Positions 15,773 to 25,999 of a DNA stretch of 64,000 bases are shown piece by piece. This stretch comes from JAAYTY01 sp964569245 (GTDB taxonomy: Bacteria > Fermentibacterota > Fermentibacteria > Fermentibacterales > Fermentibacteraceae): NCBI GenBank assembly GCA_964569245.1, contig CAZMTK010000009.1:1-64000 (forward strand), given 5' to 3'. The position numbers and the translations under genes are program-made. The notes beneath the pieces are model-generated. The model had not been told where the DNA came from. It ran no database searches and was given only the letters and a program-made list of their open reading frames with translations. Position 1 is the stretch's first letter; every line of letters begins with the position of its first letter.

Positions 15773-18220
15773 TCAGACGCCCTGGAACGAGAACGAAACA
15801 TTGACGGTGCCGCCGCCGCCGGGAGGCGCCGGGAGCACTGCGGTCCTGAGAATCGCTGCGACTGCCCTGGAGAAGGAGGGGCTCTCCAGGCCGTCGTCGA
15901 CCACGGTGACCTCGGTGACGCGCCCGCCGGCGTCGAACTCGACCGCGAAGACGATGCTGCCGGTCTTGAAGCTGCCGTTCTCGTCCGAGTTGGCCTCGGC
16001 CCACTCCTCGTAGGCAGCCTGCACCTCGTCGGTAAGGTCGCGGAAGGCGCCCCTGACCTCGGAGGCCCTGAGGCCGAGATACGGCGCCGCCGAGCTCATC
16101 GTCACCAGCGGCGTGGGGACCCATGCACCGTAGCTGTAGTCACCGTCCACGCAGAGATCAGCCATCTGCTCGCAGGCTGCGGTTCCTGCATACCCGCCTC
16201 CGCCCCAGCCTGAGGAAACGCTGGGCATGGACTGCGCAGACGCTCTCGACCTCCCGACGGCACCATAGTTGTAGATCGCCCCCTCGTCCTCCCCGAACAC
16301 GCCATCGTAGGACACGCCGTCCGGCATGTTCACCGGGACTTCAACGGTCACGGGCCTCCCGTCGACGGTTCTTACCTCCTCGCAGACGGCGACGAACGAG
16401 GTGTACTCGCTCATGATCTGGTAGTCGAGCGCAACGTCCGTGATCATGTCGACGATCTCCTGGTCGTAGCTCTGATATCCGTAGGAGTCGTACATCAGAC
16501 GGGACAGCTCGTGTATCTTCCTGCGCGCCCACAGGGTGGCAATGACGTCGTTGTCGGGCTCGCGCCTGGGCAGCTCGACCTCCAGCCTCTGCCTCCACGG
16601 CTCTCCGGCGACGGTTCCGGAGACGACCACCCTGCCGCGGCCGGGCTCGTCGTACCGGCCGACGACGACCAGGGGCTGGCCTGCAAACAGGTCGGGAATC
16701 CTGGCGGGGTAGACCTCGGTCACGTCCAGGCGTCCCCAGTCGATGTCTATGTTCACCAGGTAGGGATTGTTGAGCTTCTCGTAAACTGCCGTGACCGCAG
16801 AGACGGGATCCTCGTTCAGGCCGACATAGTAGGCGGCGCCTCTGCCCTCCTCCGCCAGGCCCTCGATGAGATACCTGTTGGGGCTCGAGCCCACACCCAC
16901 GCTGAAGAGCCTGGTGTTTTCGCCCAGGGTCGTCTGCAGCTCGCCGAGTATCTCGGCCTCGTTCCCGATGTAGCCGTCGGTGAGGAATATCACGAACCTC
17001 ATCCGCTCGGGGTCCGCGGGATAGCCCACCGCCGCCCTGATGCCCTCTATCATCATCGTTCCGCCCTCGCCGGAGAGCCCGTCGATGTACTCGATACCCC
17101 TCTCGACGTTCTCCGGGGTGTTCTCCAGGGGCGCCCGGGACATCCCGCTGGCATCCTCGCTGAAGCGGATGATCTGGAAGGAGTCGCCGGGATTCATGCC
17201 CCTGACGAACTGCCTCACGGTCTCCTTCGCGACCTCCATGGGCTGGCCGCTCATGGAGCCTGAGCAGTCAACCACGAAGAACATCTCCTTGGGGGTGATG
17301 TCGCCGGGCTCTACATCCACGTCGGGCTGCAGGATCAGCATGAAGTGCCCGCCGAGGTCGCCGCAGTGGGCGATGAGGCCGGATTCGATCCTGTCGGAGC
17401 TGGAGGTCCAGTTCAGCACGAAGTCCCTGTTGGGAATCTCCTCGCGCCTTGCGAGCCTGATCTGGACCTCCTCGCCGTCGCGCCTCTGCTGCACCTGGTG
17501 GTTCACGGACCGCACCTGGCCGACGGGATATCCGGCGTTGATGGTCACCGAAAGGTCTATGTCGTATCCCGTCCGCGTGCCCTCGGGAACGAGGTGAGGG
17601 GTGATCCTCGAGGCGTCTGGAACCTGGTTCGTGTCGAACGCCCAGCCGGTTCCCGCATGACCGGCGGGAATGCCCGGGATGAACCTCGGCCCGACCACCA
17701 TGGGGAACGAGAGCTCGTAGTGACCGTCGTCGTAGGATACCGGGGCGACATAGCTTATCTCGATGGTTATGCTGTCTCCGGGCAGGATGTTCCCGACGCT
17801 CTGGGTGAAGATGTTGGGACGCTCCTGCTCCAGCAGGCTGGCTGTCTGTCCCGAGGCTATCGCTTCCTCGTAGATGGTCCTGGCCAGATCCCTCTCATAG
17901 ATTCGGCCGGTGATCAGACGGTCGCCGATGTACATGTTCATCCGGTCGACCGCGCCTTCGTCGGGCAGCGGAAAGACGTAAACGGCCTCGATCGGAGAGG
18001 TGAAGGGGTTGCCGTACACCTGCCTCACCACCGCTCTCTGCAGGTTTCCCGTGACGGCTATCTCCACGCTCGTGTGCTCCAGCGGAAGGTCGCCGATCAC
18101 GCCGTCCTCGCCGACCGCCTGAAGGCGGCTGTAGAGCACATCGTCAGCCCCGCACCAGCCGGCCGAGGAAGCCAGGAGCACCGTCATCACTGTCGTCAGG
18201 AGAGATCTCGTCATCATCAT
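15773..18220 (-). CDS. Secreted VIT/von Willebrand factor A protein with AgmX/PglI-like C-terminus
   Basis: An 815-residue protein with an N-terminal signal peptide (to about residue 24). A VIT domain (about 30-160) includes VRQVYGNPFTSPIEAVYVFPLP and the NILPGDSITIEISY segment. The vWA domain (about 312-490) has an intact MIDAS motif DCSGSMS starting at D318. After a linker, the last ~90 residues (GSIVFAVEFDAGGRVTEVTVVDDGL) resemble the TonB-C-like AgmX/PglI domain. VIT+vWA proteins are extracellular or periplasmic adhesion or complex-assembly proteins. It is related in its C-terminus to the 55516-56784 gene. Confidence 0.85.
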   Translation of the reverse strand: MMMTRSLLTTVMTVLLASSAGWCGADDVLYSRLQAVGEDGVIGDLPLEHTSVEIAVTGNLQRAVVRQVYGNPFTSPIEAVYVFPLPDEGAVDRMNMYIGDRLITGRIYERDLARTIYEEAIASGQTASLLEQERPNIFTQSVGNILPGDSITIEISYVAPVSYDDGHYELSFPMVVGPRFIPGIPAGHAGTGWAFDTNQVPDASRITPHLVPEGTRTGYDIDLSVTINAGYPVGQVRSVNHQVQQRRDGEEVQIRLARREEIPNRDFVLNWTSSSDRIESGLIAHCGDLGGHFMLILQPDVDVEPGDITPKEMFFVVDCSGSMSGQPMEVAKETVRQFVRGMNPGDSFQIIRFSEDASGMSRAPLENTPENVERGIEYIDGLSGEGGTMMIEGIRAAVGYPADPERMRFVIFLTDGYIGNEAEILGELQTTLGENTRLFSVGVGSSPNRYLIEGLAEEGRGAAYYVGLNEDPVSAVTAVYEKLNNPYLVNIDIDWGRLDVTEVYPARIPDLFAGQPLVVVGRYDEPGRGRVVVSGTVAGEPWRQRLEVELPRREPDNDVIATLWARRKIHELSRLMYDSYGYQSYDQEIVDMITDVALDYQIMSEYTSFVAVCEEVRTVDGRPVTVEVPVNMPDGVSYDGVFGEDEGAIYNYGAVGRSRASAQSMPSVSSGWGGGGYAGTAACEQMADLCVDGDYSYGAWVPTPLVTMSSAAPYLGLRASEVRGAFRDLTDEVQAAYEEWAEANSDENGSFKTGSIVFAVEFDAGGRVTEVTVVDDGLESPSFSRAVAAILRTAVLPAPPGGGGTVNVSFSFQGV

Positions 18221-18389
18221 GCACCTCCGGTCGAAACGGTTCCTTCTGCCGCTTCTACCACGGAGGGAGCCCGGCTATTCCGCACCGGCCCGAGGGCGGC
18301 CCGCGCCGAGGACGCGCAGGAGGCGGACGCGCCGTCCGGGCACGTGCCGGGGGTCCGGATGCCGGCTGCATTAGGTCAGTACAGCGGGG

Positions 18390-20441
18390 CTACTCCAGCA
18401 CGGTGACCAGACGCGACACCCTGTAATCGCCCCTGCGGGCTGCGATGATGTACACTCCGGCCGGAACGCGCCGTCCGGAAGCCTGGATGCCGCTCCACTG
18501 CAAGTCGCCCTGGACGAAGGCCGTCGTTCTCCACAGCAGCCTGCCGGTCATGTCGTACACCGACACCTCCGTCGGGCCGGGTGTACAGAAGAGGGTGAAT
18601 GTGATCGGTGCTCCCCGGCTTGCAGGGTTCGGCCACGGCGCGCCCAGCGAGAGCGGGACGGGCGGAACGGGCGTCGCAGGGGGAACTCCCAGCGGTTCCA
18701 GTGCCGGATCGTGGAAGGCGGTCCAGGCGAGCATGGCCTGGAGGTTGCGGTCGTATCCGCCGTGCATGAGCGGGACCCTCTGGTCCTTCGCCGAGGCGAA
18801 CGCCTCTCCGAGCGAGGGGGAATGATCGCGGAAAACGGCCCTTGTGTAGAGGATGCACAGCCATTCGCTGACGCCAAGCTCGGGCCAGAAGCCCTCCCAT
18901 CCGACACCGGTGTTGAATGTGGCCGAAACTCCGCCGCCGTCAGGATTCCACAGCAGAGCCTCAGCGCAGCTCGGCAGGTTCTCGGTATAGTCGCCGGGAT
19001 GGCAGGCTATGCTGGTGTGGATGCCGGTCCGGCCTCCGTTGGTCATCCCCTCCGCTATGGAGCGGGTGAGCATGGACATCGGCTCCCACTTCCAGTAGAT
19101 GCCTCTGTAGTTTCCGTGGCCCGCGAAGTAGTTCCAGCCGGTTCCGCTGTTCAGGTACGCTATGTGGGTGTCCGTGCCGTCGGCGCTCTCCGGGTTCTCG
19201 TAGACCTTCACTATCTCCCACGAGGAGGGCAGCTCGGCGGCCAGGGTGTCGCAGCCCTTCCCGCCTGTGTATCCGATGTCGTCGAAGAGCATCGCCCCGC
19301 AAAGCAGGGCTGTGGTGGCCCACGAGCCCCCCGGAGGCTCCTGTCCGTAGGCGATCGTCTTGGCCACCATGGCTGAAGCCTGCTCATCGGTCGAGAACGG
19401 GAGCCTGCCCAGCAGCACGTCGGAATAGAGGTCCATCCCGTCGTCAGGCTGGCCGTACTCTCCGTCGCCGTCAGCGTCCCAGCTTCCGTCCAGGTCGCTC
19501 AGATAGTGGTCGCACGGGACCTCGTAGTCCACGAATCCCTCGCACTCGCTGAAGACCGTCCTCACCGGTACCAGGGTCTCGTCTCCGGCCAGCAGCACGA
19601 AGACGGTCCCGCACCCGTCCACGAGGCTGTCGATGGCGCTCCTCAGCCGGGCTGCGGAGTCGGGTCCGGCATGGGACTGCATCACCTCCTGGATGGTCAG
19701 GGTGGTGGTCGTGAGCCCGCAGTCCTCCCTGAACCGGCGGAGGGGCTCGAACAGGTCCGAGAAGGCGCTGTCGCATATGACCACCCATTCGGCGTCGCCG
19801 CCCCTGTCGGGCCGTACCGGCGGAGCGAAGGAGGCTGCGTCGCCGGGGTTGTCCACAAGGGCCTCGACCCTCCTGAGCGCGCTCGCGACCTGCGCCGCGG
19901 TGCGGGGAGCCGGGTCGCCGTCGGTCCATTCCACCGAGATTTCCAGGCCGGTTGCGAGAGACAGCCTTCCCTCCACGGGATCGTAGGACCACGGGCAGAC
20001 GACGCAGGAGGCTATGGCGAAGCCGCAGAGGCTGCCTGTGCGGGATGCGGAGACGATGCTGCCGGGCCAGGGCCCGTGGGACGAATAGATCGCTTCGTCG
20101 CGGAAGGCGGATGACGGCCGCGTTGCGAGATCGAGGGGTCTCAGGACGCCGGCGGGACGGACGTCGATGCGGCCGGGAAGCTCGAATGAACCGGTCGTCT
20201 CCACGGAGAAGACGGCGTTGGACGCGCCGGCGGGCAGCACGAGCGAGACCGGCACCACAGGAAGAAGAGGACACCCGGGAGGGGCGGACGCCTCGCCGCC
20301 CCGGAGGCTCACGGAGAGTCCCGGAACCCCGGCCTGCAGAGATACGTCGGAAGGGTTCAGCCGGAGGTCGAGCGTCATCGCGCCCGAGGCCGCGAGGCCC
20401 GGGAGGAGCGCTGAACAGAGAAGGATCGCCGGCGGTCTCAT
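18390..20441 (-). CDS. Gingipain-like C25 cysteine peptidase with C-terminal sorting tail
   Basis: A 683-residue secreted protein. A signal peptide is followed by a propeptide-like region and the C25 caspase-fold peptidase domain (about 215-560). The predicted catalytic pair is H442 in FAGHGNYRG and C480 in IHTSIACHPGDY, both intact. The last ~85 residues (PWPNPASRG..., SVYDMTGRLLW, VPAGVYIIAARRG) form a beta-sandwich sorting tail like those of type IX secretion substrates and FlgD-Ig domains. It probably cleaves proteins at the surface or outside the cell. It is divergent from glgP. Confidence 0.88.
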   Translation of the reverse strand: MRPPAILLCSALLPGLAASGAMTLDLRLNPSDVSLQAGVPGLSVSLRGGEASAPPGCPLLPVVPVSLVLPAGASNAVFSVETTGSFELPGRIDVRPAGVLRPLDLATRPSSAFRDEAIYSSHGPWPGSIVSASRTGSLCGFAIASCVVCPWSYDPVEGRLSLATGLEISVEWTDGDPAPRTAAQVASALRRVEALVDNPGDAASFAPPVRPDRGGDAEWVVICDSAFSDLFEPLRRFREDCGLTTTTLTIQEVMQSHAGPDSAARLRSAIDSLVDGCGTVFVLLAGDETLVPVRTVFSECEGFVDYEVPCDHYLSDLDGSWDADGDGEYGQPDDGMDLYSDVLLGRLPFSTDEQASAMVAKTIAYGQEPPGGSWATTALLCGAMLFDDIGYTGGKGCDTLAAELPSSWEIVKVYENPESADGTDTHIAYLNSGTGWNYFAGHGNYRGIYWKWEPMSMLTRSIAEGMTNGGRTGIHTSIACHPGDYTENLPSCAEALLWNPDGGGVSATFNTGVGWEGFWPELGVSEWLCILYTRAVFRDHSPSLGEAFASAKDQRVPLMHGGYDRNLQAMLAWTAFHDPALEPLGVPPATPVPPVPLSLGAPWPNPASRGAPITFTLFCTPGPTEVSVYDMTGRLLWRTTAFVQGDLQWSGIQASGRRVPAGVYIIAARRGDYRVSRLVTVLE

Positions 20442-20581
20442 CTATCGCATAATCTATACTGGAGGCGTCGAGTTCCGCCACGGGAGCGCGGCTTCTTGAC
20501 GATCCGGCGGCGGATTCCTAGCTTGCGAAGCATCGCGAACCGCCCGGCACTGTCCCGCCGGGTCAACCGGAAGGAAGAGCA

Positions 20582-23134
20582 GTGCAGACCAGGATCTTCA
20601 AAGTCACCCCCCGCATCCCTGATCGGCTCGCAGCCCTCAAGGAGATCGCTTACAACCTGTGGTGGACCTGGAATCCCGCAGCGATAGACCTCTTCAAGTG
20701 GATCGACCCCGAGCTCTGGCGGAGGACCTCCCACAATCCCGTGCTGCTCATGGGCATGGCCGACCAGCACAAGCTGAGCCAGCTCGCCGAGGACTCGGTA
20801 TACACCTCGAGGCTGGACGAGGTCGCCAGCGAGCTCGAGGACTACATGGGCCAGCATACCTGGTTCGAGAAGACATTCGAAAAGCGCCCGGGGTTCGAGA
20901 ACGGATTCCTCGTGGCCTTCTTCTCCACCGAGTTCGGCCTGCACGAGAGCCTTCCCATCTATTCAGGCGGCCTGGGCGTGCTCTCGGGTGACACCCTGAA
21001 GAGCGCGAGCGAACTCGGCCTTCCCCTAGTCGGAGTGTCCCTCCTCTACAGGTACGGCTACTTCGGCCAGTATCTGAACAGCGACGGATGGCAGCAGGAG
21101 GCGTACTCGGTCAACGACTACTCGAACACGCCCGTGATACCGGTTCTCGACAGGGACAACCGGCATGTCACCGTGCGCGTCCCCATGGGGCAGTCGTCTG
21201 TTTCCGCCTCGGTGTCCATGGTGAGAGTCGGGAGGACGATGCTGTACCTCCTGGACACCAACATCCCCGAGAACAGCCCTTCCGACAGGGAGATCACCGG
21301 GCAGCTCTACGGCGGCGACAAGGAGATGAGGATCAGGCAGGAGATCCTCCTGGGCATCGGAGGACTCAGAGCTCTCGAGGCGATGGGCAGGAACCCGTCG
21401 GTCTGCCACATCAACGAGGGCCATTCCGCCTTCCTGATCCTGGAGCGGATCGGCCAGCTCATGCGCAGGGGGCTCGGCTTCGCCGAGGCCAGGGAGGTGG
21501 CCGTGGCAGGCAACGTGTTCACAACGCACACGCCTGTCCCGGCGGGCAACGAGGAGTTCTCCCCGGAGCTGGTATCGCGCTATCTCGCCCCCTACTTCGC
21601 CGAGCTTGGCATCACGCCCGAGCAGTTCCTCGCTCTCGGCAGGATCGGGGATTCAGGCCCGTTCTCGATGACCGTGTTCGCTCTTCGTCACTCGCGCTTC
21701 AGGAACGGCGTCAGCAGGCTGCACGGAAAGGTTTCCCGGTCCATCTGGAAGGGGGTGTGGCCCGGCCTTCCCGAGGAGGACATACCCATCGAGCACGTCA
21801 CCAACGGAGTCCACATCGACTCGTGGCTGTCCGACGAGATGCGGGTGCTGTTCGACAGGTACATCGGCCCCAGAAGGACCAGCAACCCCTGCGACGAATC
21901 GTGCTGGAAGAGCGTCGAGAACATCCCCGACTCCGAGCTGTGGCGCGGACACGTGAGGCTTCGCGAGCGTCTCGTGGCATACGTTCGCAACAGCTGGAGA
22001 AGGCAGCTCCGCAGCATGGGCATGGAGCTCCACGTGCTGTCCGACGAGCAGGTGCTCAACCCGGACATCCTTACCATCGGCTTCGCCCGCAGGTTCGCCA
22101 CCTACAAGCGCGCCACCCTCCTGCTGCGCGACAAGGAGCGCCTCGCAAGGCTCCTGTCCGACCCCGACAGGCCCGTGCAGTTCCTGTTCGCCGGCAAGGC
22201 CCACCCCCACGACGACGCCGGCAAGGACATGATCAGGCAGATCGTCCACCAGTGCATGAAGGAGGGCTTCTACGGGAGGATGATCTATCTCGAGGACTAC
22301 AACATGGACATGGCCAGGAGGATCGTTCAGGGCGTGGACGTCTGGCTCAACACCCCCCGCAGGCCGATGGAGGCGAGCGGCACGAGCGGAATGAAGGTGG
22401 CGATCAACGGCGGGCTCAACTGCAGCGTGCTGGACGGCTGGTGGGACGAGGCCTACAGGCCGGACATCGGCTGGGCCATAGGCTCTGGAGAGCTGTACGA
22501 CGACGAGGACAGGCAGGACCAGGTCGAGGCCAAGGCCCTCTTCGACAGAATAGAGAACGTGATCGTCCCGCTGTTCTACGAGCGGTCGAGGGACGACCTG
22601 CCGCGCCGGTGGATAAGCCTCATGAAGCACTCCATGAAGTCGGTCTGTCCGGTGTTCAACACGAACAGGATGCTCGCGGAGTACGCGAACAGCTTCTACG
22701 CCCCGTCGTTCCAGGCATGGGAGGCGCTGGCGGCGGAGGACTGGGCCGGTGCGAGGGAGCTCGCGGCCTGGAAGAGGAAGGTGGCGGGGGCGTGGAGCTC
22801 CGTGAAGGTCCTGGAGGTCCTATCCCCTTCGACATCCTCGCCGCTGGAGGTGGGCGACATCGTCCCGGTCACCGTGAAGCTAGCGGCTGACGGGCTCGAC
22901 CCCGAGGACCTCGCAGTGGAGGTCCACACGGGACGGGTGTCCGGCGAGGGCAGGCTGGAGGAGCGCTCGGCCGAGCGGATGTCGTTCCATTCACGGGAGG
23001 GCGACCTGCTGGTCTATACAGGAGTCTTCACGTGCCGGCACTCTGGCAGCCAGGGCTTCACCATAAGGGTGCTGCCCGGCCACAGGAGGTTCGGCATCGC
23101 TCTGGAGCCGGGGCTGGTCGCATGGTGGACATGA
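20582..23134 (+). CDS. glgP: Alpha-1,4-glucan (glycogen) phosphorylase
   Basis: An 850-residue GT35 enzyme of the archaeal/bacterial subfamily. N-terminal ALKEIAYNLWWTWNP, STEFGLHESLPIYSGGLG (substrate loop) and TTHTPVPAGNEEF are family hallmarks; the PLP lysine is in the segment RRPMEASGTSGMKVAINGG. It phosphorolyses glycogen or maltodextrin to glucose-1-phosphate in the cytoplasm. The start is GTG 20582 with GGAAGAGCA upstream. A DUF3417-like N-terminal region is present. It converges on the HEAT-repeat gene with only 21 nt between stops. Confidence 0.95.
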   Translation: MQTRIFKVTPRIPDRLAALKEIAYNLWWTWNPAAIDLFKWIDPELWRRTSHNPVLLMGMADQHKLSQLAEDSVYTSRLDEVASELEDYMGQHTWFEKTFEKRPGFENGFLVAFFSTEFGLHESLPIYSGGLGVLSGDTLKSASELGLPLVGVSLLYRYGYFGQYLNSDGWQQEAYSVNDYSNTPVIPVLDRDNRHVTVRVPMGQSSVSASVSMVRVGRTMLYLLDTNIPENSPSDREITGQLYGGDKEMRIRQEILLGIGGLRALEAMGRNPSVCHINEGHSAFLILERIGQLMRRGLGFAEAREVAVAGNVFTTHTPVPAGNEEFSPELVSRYLAPYFAELGITPEQFLALGRIGDSGPFSMTVFALRHSRFRNGVSRLHGKVSRSIWKGVWPGLPEEDIPIEHVTNGVHIDSWLSDEMRVLFDRYIGPRRTSNPCDESCWKSVENIPDSELWRGHVRLRERLVAYVRNSWRRQLRSMGMELHVLSDEQVLNPDILTIGFARRFATYKRATLLLRDKERLARLLSDPDRPVQFLFAGKAHPHDDAGKDMIRQIVHQCMKEGFYGRMIYLEDYNMDMARRIVQGVDVWLNTPRRPMEASGTSGMKVAINGGLNCSVLDGWWDEAYRPDIGWAIGSGELYDDEDRQDQVEAKALFDRIENVIVPLFYERSRDDLPRRWISLMKHSMKSVCPVFNTNRMLAEYANSFYAPSFQAWEALAAEDWAGARELAAWKRKVAGAWSSVKVLEVLSPSTSSPLEVGDIVPVTVKLAADGLDPEDLAVEVHTGRVSGEGRLEERSAERMSFHSREGDLLVYTGVFTCRHSGSQGFTIRVLPGHRRFGIALEPGLVAWWT

Positions 23135-23155
23135 CGGGAGCCGCGGGGCCGGGTC

Positions 23156-25795
23156 TCAGATCTTGAGGTTCGCCTCGGCCAGCTTCCTCTGGATGATCTG
23201 GACGGATCTCTCGGCGTTCTCGAGGAATTGCCGCTCGGGGCCCTTCTTCTTCATTCGCCTGTTGTTCGACACCTTCTCTATGTAGGCCCTCAAAGCCAGC
23301 AGGTCCTGGTGGGCGGGCCTTATCTGCATGATGTCGAGAGCCTGCATCGCCAGCTCGAAGTCGTTGAACGGGAGCAGCTCAGCCGCGGCGAACTCGGCCC
23401 TGAGGAAGGTCGAGAGCGACGTGTTTCCGCTGAAGCGTCTGAAGGCCTTCATCACGGCCGGCCTGAGGGACGGAGAGGCATGGAAGGCCGACAGCAACTG
23501 GCGGAGCGCCTGCTCTCCCGAGCCTCCGACGGAGGACAGGGCATCTATGGCGACCTGGGCGACTGCTGCGGTGGGGTCGCGCAGGAGGGGGCCGGCGACC
23601 TCGGCAGCCTTTCCAGGGCTGGTTAGGAGAAGGGATCTGAAGGCCGCCTCCCTGATCCTCTCGTCGGGATCGCCGGTGAGGGTTGCGAGCGTCTCCACCG
23701 ACTCCTCGATTCGCAGCTCGCCCAGTATCTGGACCAGGTTGCGGCAGATGAACCAGTCCTCGTCGTTCAGCCTGCCGGTCTCGGGGTCTCTCACGGTGTC
23801 GAACGTATGAAGAGCCTTCAGTTTGGCGAGGATCACAGGCATCGCCCTCGGTGCGATCCTCCTCAGAACGCGGTAGGCCTTCGCCCTGGTATGCCGGTCG
23901 GGCTCCAGGAAGACGTTGATCAGTCGGGTCGTGAGGTTGCGAAGCACCAGCCTGCCGGACAGAGCCTCAGCCTGCCTCGCCGCCACCTCGTTGTGGGACA
24001 GGAGAAGATCCACCAGACGGTCAGCGACCTCCGGGGAGTCGATTCGGCGGATCGCCTCCGCTATGGCCCTCCTCCGCGACGACAGGAGCTCGGGAGTCGG
24101 CATGTCCGCGAGCCTTATCCTCTCGAGGGCGTCGGCAGCGACCTCGGCGGTGGACAGCCTGCCCCTCGAGATCAGCGCCTCGCAGGCCGTGCCGAGCATG
24201 ACGACACCGGTGTACAGGGCGTCGGGGCCGGTCTCCGTAGGGAGCCTCTGCGAGACCGTCTCCACGATCTGAACAACCGTGTTGTCCTTGTTGCGCTCTA
24301 TGCCGGTCACTACCAGGTCCAGGAGCCTGTCCATCGCTTCGAGCCTGGTGTCCTCGTCGGGGCTGTTCAGGTCGGCCATGCGCGTCTTGATGATCTTGCG
24401 CAGGGCGCTCCAGGCGATCTCCCTCTGGATGTCCCGCCTCGCCAGAAGGCCCTTCTCCAGGATTCCGGGGTCCAGCGCCGCAACGAAGTTCGCAAGCAGG
24501 TTGCGCTGCTTCTCCGCACCCCCGGAGGCGTCCTGCAGTATCTTCTTCAGGGCCTGCCCTAGCTGCTCGTCGGGCAGGTCGCGGAACGAGTCTCCCCTCT
24601 CGAGACGGTCAACCAGCTCGGCGAAGATGATGTTCTCGAGGGTCGTGTCCTCGGCGGGAGGGCCCCCCACGCCGCCTACCACCGTGCCGTCCTTCGACAC
24701 AAGGGCGTACCTGTACTGGTCAACCGTGATGTTGGACACCTCGCGGCGCTCCAGCAGGCTGGCCAGTCCGCCGTGGTCCTTGATGTAGGCGGGGGAGCGG
24801 TTGAACACCGCCGCGAACCTCAGCACCATGTCGGTGTCTATCCCTGCGTTGAAGCTGATGCTGCTCACGTTGCGGTCGACCATGTCCTTGAGGAAGGCGT
24901 CGATCTGACCACCCTTGCGCCTCACCTGCAGGTCGTTGACCATGAGCTGGCCCCCCATGAGGCTCAGCGTGGCGATCGGGCTCATCGCATGGAAGTCGGA
25001 GAGCACCTCCAGAAACCCTTCGACCGACGGGGCGATGGCCGGATGCCCGGCAGGATACATGCCGGAAGCCCTGACGATGAAGCCGAGCCTCTTCACGAGG
25101 TTCTCGGCGGCGCGGGCGAGCGCGAGGGGCGAGAGCCTGGCCGAGGTGGCCCTGTAGGCGGTGATGTTCTTCGCAGTGGAAAGCCTGACCAGGGAGGTCT
25201 CGTCCAGCCTGTACAGCCAGGTGCCCCTCTCCTTCTGGATGAAGTCCAGCTCGTCGAGGACCTCGTTGAGGGCCGTCTGGCTCGTCCTGAGGAAGGACGC
25301 GCTCTCGATCGCGAGCTCGGGGTACGAGGGGCGCGGATCGGCCAGGACCTTCATCGCCAGATCGGATCCCTTGAAGGATTCGCGCTCGAGCGCGGAGTCC
25401 TTCAGCTCACGGTTGAGCAGGAACAGGACCTCCATCAGCAGGGAGATCTTGGCGCGGACGTTGACGGACGGCGGACCCGTGATGGACTCGAACCGGGACC
25501 ACGCCTCGGCAAGCCCGGGATCCTCCTTGATCATCTGCTTGCGCAGCTCGGCAGGCAGGAGGTCTCCCTTCAAGCGGGTCATCATCTCGGAAATGTCGAG
25601 CAGCGCGAGGAACGCGAGGGTGTTGTCCGCACTGGTAGTGCAGTCCGCATCCAGCACTGCGAGCACGTTCGCAGCTTCCTGAGCGTTCATGGAGGAGATT
25701 CTCGAGGTTATCGCCCCGAGCATGGAGGAAATGTCGTTCTGAGCTGCAACGGCCTTTATGAGAGCATCGGCGTGGGACACCCGGGTGTCGGCCAA
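23156..25795 (-). CDS. Large HEAT-repeat protein
   Basis: An 879-residue, almost wholly alpha-helical cytoplasmic protein. The N-terminal half contains a segment (about 225-380: LVKRLGFIVRASGMYPAGHP and GGQLMVNDLQVRR) found in many large bacterial proteins of unknown function. The C-terminal half (about 450-850) consists of HEAT/PBS-like repeats, for example ETLATLTGDPDERIREAAFRSL and VAQVAIDALSSVGG. Such scaffolds bind other proteins. The start codon is TTG at 25795 with GGGAGG upstream; no ATG is available. Gene identity beyond HEAT repeats is not recognised. Confidence 0.8.
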   Translation of the reverse strand: MADTRVSHADALIKAVAAQNDISSMLGAITSRISSMNAQEAANVLAVLDADCTTSADNTLAFLALLDISEMMTRLKGDLLPAELRKQMIKEDPGLAEAWSRFESITGPPSVNVRAKISLLMEVLFLLNRELKDSALERESFKGSDLAMKVLADPRPSYPELAIESASFLRTSQTALNEVLDELDFIQKERGTWLYRLDETSLVRLSTAKNITAYRATSARLSPLALARAAENLVKRLGFIVRASGMYPAGHPAIAPSVEGFLEVLSDFHAMSPIATLSLMGGQLMVNDLQVRRKGGQIDAFLKDMVDRNVSSISFNAGIDTDMVLRFAAVFNRSPAYIKDHGGLASLLERREVSNITVDQYRYALVSKDGTVVGGVGGPPAEDTTLENIIFAELVDRLERGDSFRDLPDEQLGQALKKILQDASGGAEKQRNLLANFVAALDPGILEKGLLARRDIQREIAWSALRKIIKTRMADLNSPDEDTRLEAMDRLLDLVVTGIERNKDNTVVQIVETVSQRLPTETGPDALYTGVVMLGTACEALISRGRLSTAEVAADALERIRLADMPTPELLSSRRRAIAEAIRRIDSPEVADRLVDLLLSHNEVAARQAEALSGRLVLRNLTTRLINVFLEPDRHTRAKAYRVLRRIAPRAMPVILAKLKALHTFDTVRDPETGRLNDEDWFICRNLVQILGELRIEESVETLATLTGDPDERIREAAFRSLLLTSPGKAAEVAGPLLRDPTAAVAQVAIDALSSVGGSGEQALRQLLSAFHASPSLRPAVMKAFRRFSGNTSLSTFLRAEFAAAELLPFNDFELAMQALDIMQIRPAHQDLLALRAYIEKVSNNRRMKKKGPERQFLENAERSVQIIQRKLAEANLKI

Positions 25796-25861
25796 CCACC
25801 ACCTCCCGCTGCGGTAATGCCGTACATTATCTATCGTTCGATGCGCGGTAAAGGCTGGAGC

Positions 25862-25890
25862 TTGACAGGGGGCTTCGCCGGGAGTTGATT
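25862..25890 (+). promoter_or_regulatory. Putative promoter of selC
   Basis: A consensus -35 TTGACA (25862-25867) is followed after 17 nt by TTGATT (25885-25890), a weaker -10. A start about 7 nt further on would lie 5-6 nt before the tRNA-Sec 5' end. Confidence 0.5.
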
Positions 25891-25902
25891 CGCTTTCAGC
25901 GC

Positions 25903-25999
25903 GGGAGCGGAAGGGGACTGGTGTCCCTCCCGGACTTCAAATCCGGCGCCGGGTGCTTGAACCACCCTGGGTGGGTTCGATTCCCACACGTTCCCGCCA
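25903..25999 (+). tRNA. selC: tRNA-Sec (anticodon TCA)
   Basis: A 97-nt tRNA with the hallmarks of bacterial selenocysteine tRNA. It has an extended acceptor (GGGAGCG pairing CGTTCCC, with an unpaired or mismatched eighth position), a long 6-bp D stem with a TGGT loop, and anticodon stem CCGGA/TCCGG with loop CTTCAAA, giving anticodon TCA for UGA. A long variable arm (GGGTG...CACCC) is followed by the T arm GTGGG-TTCGATT-CCCAC, discriminator G and an encoded CCA. It carries Ser that SelA converts to Sec for SelB-directed insertion at UGA. selA, selB and selD are not in this window. The in-frame UGA gene at 46179 is its likely local client. Confidence 0.93.
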
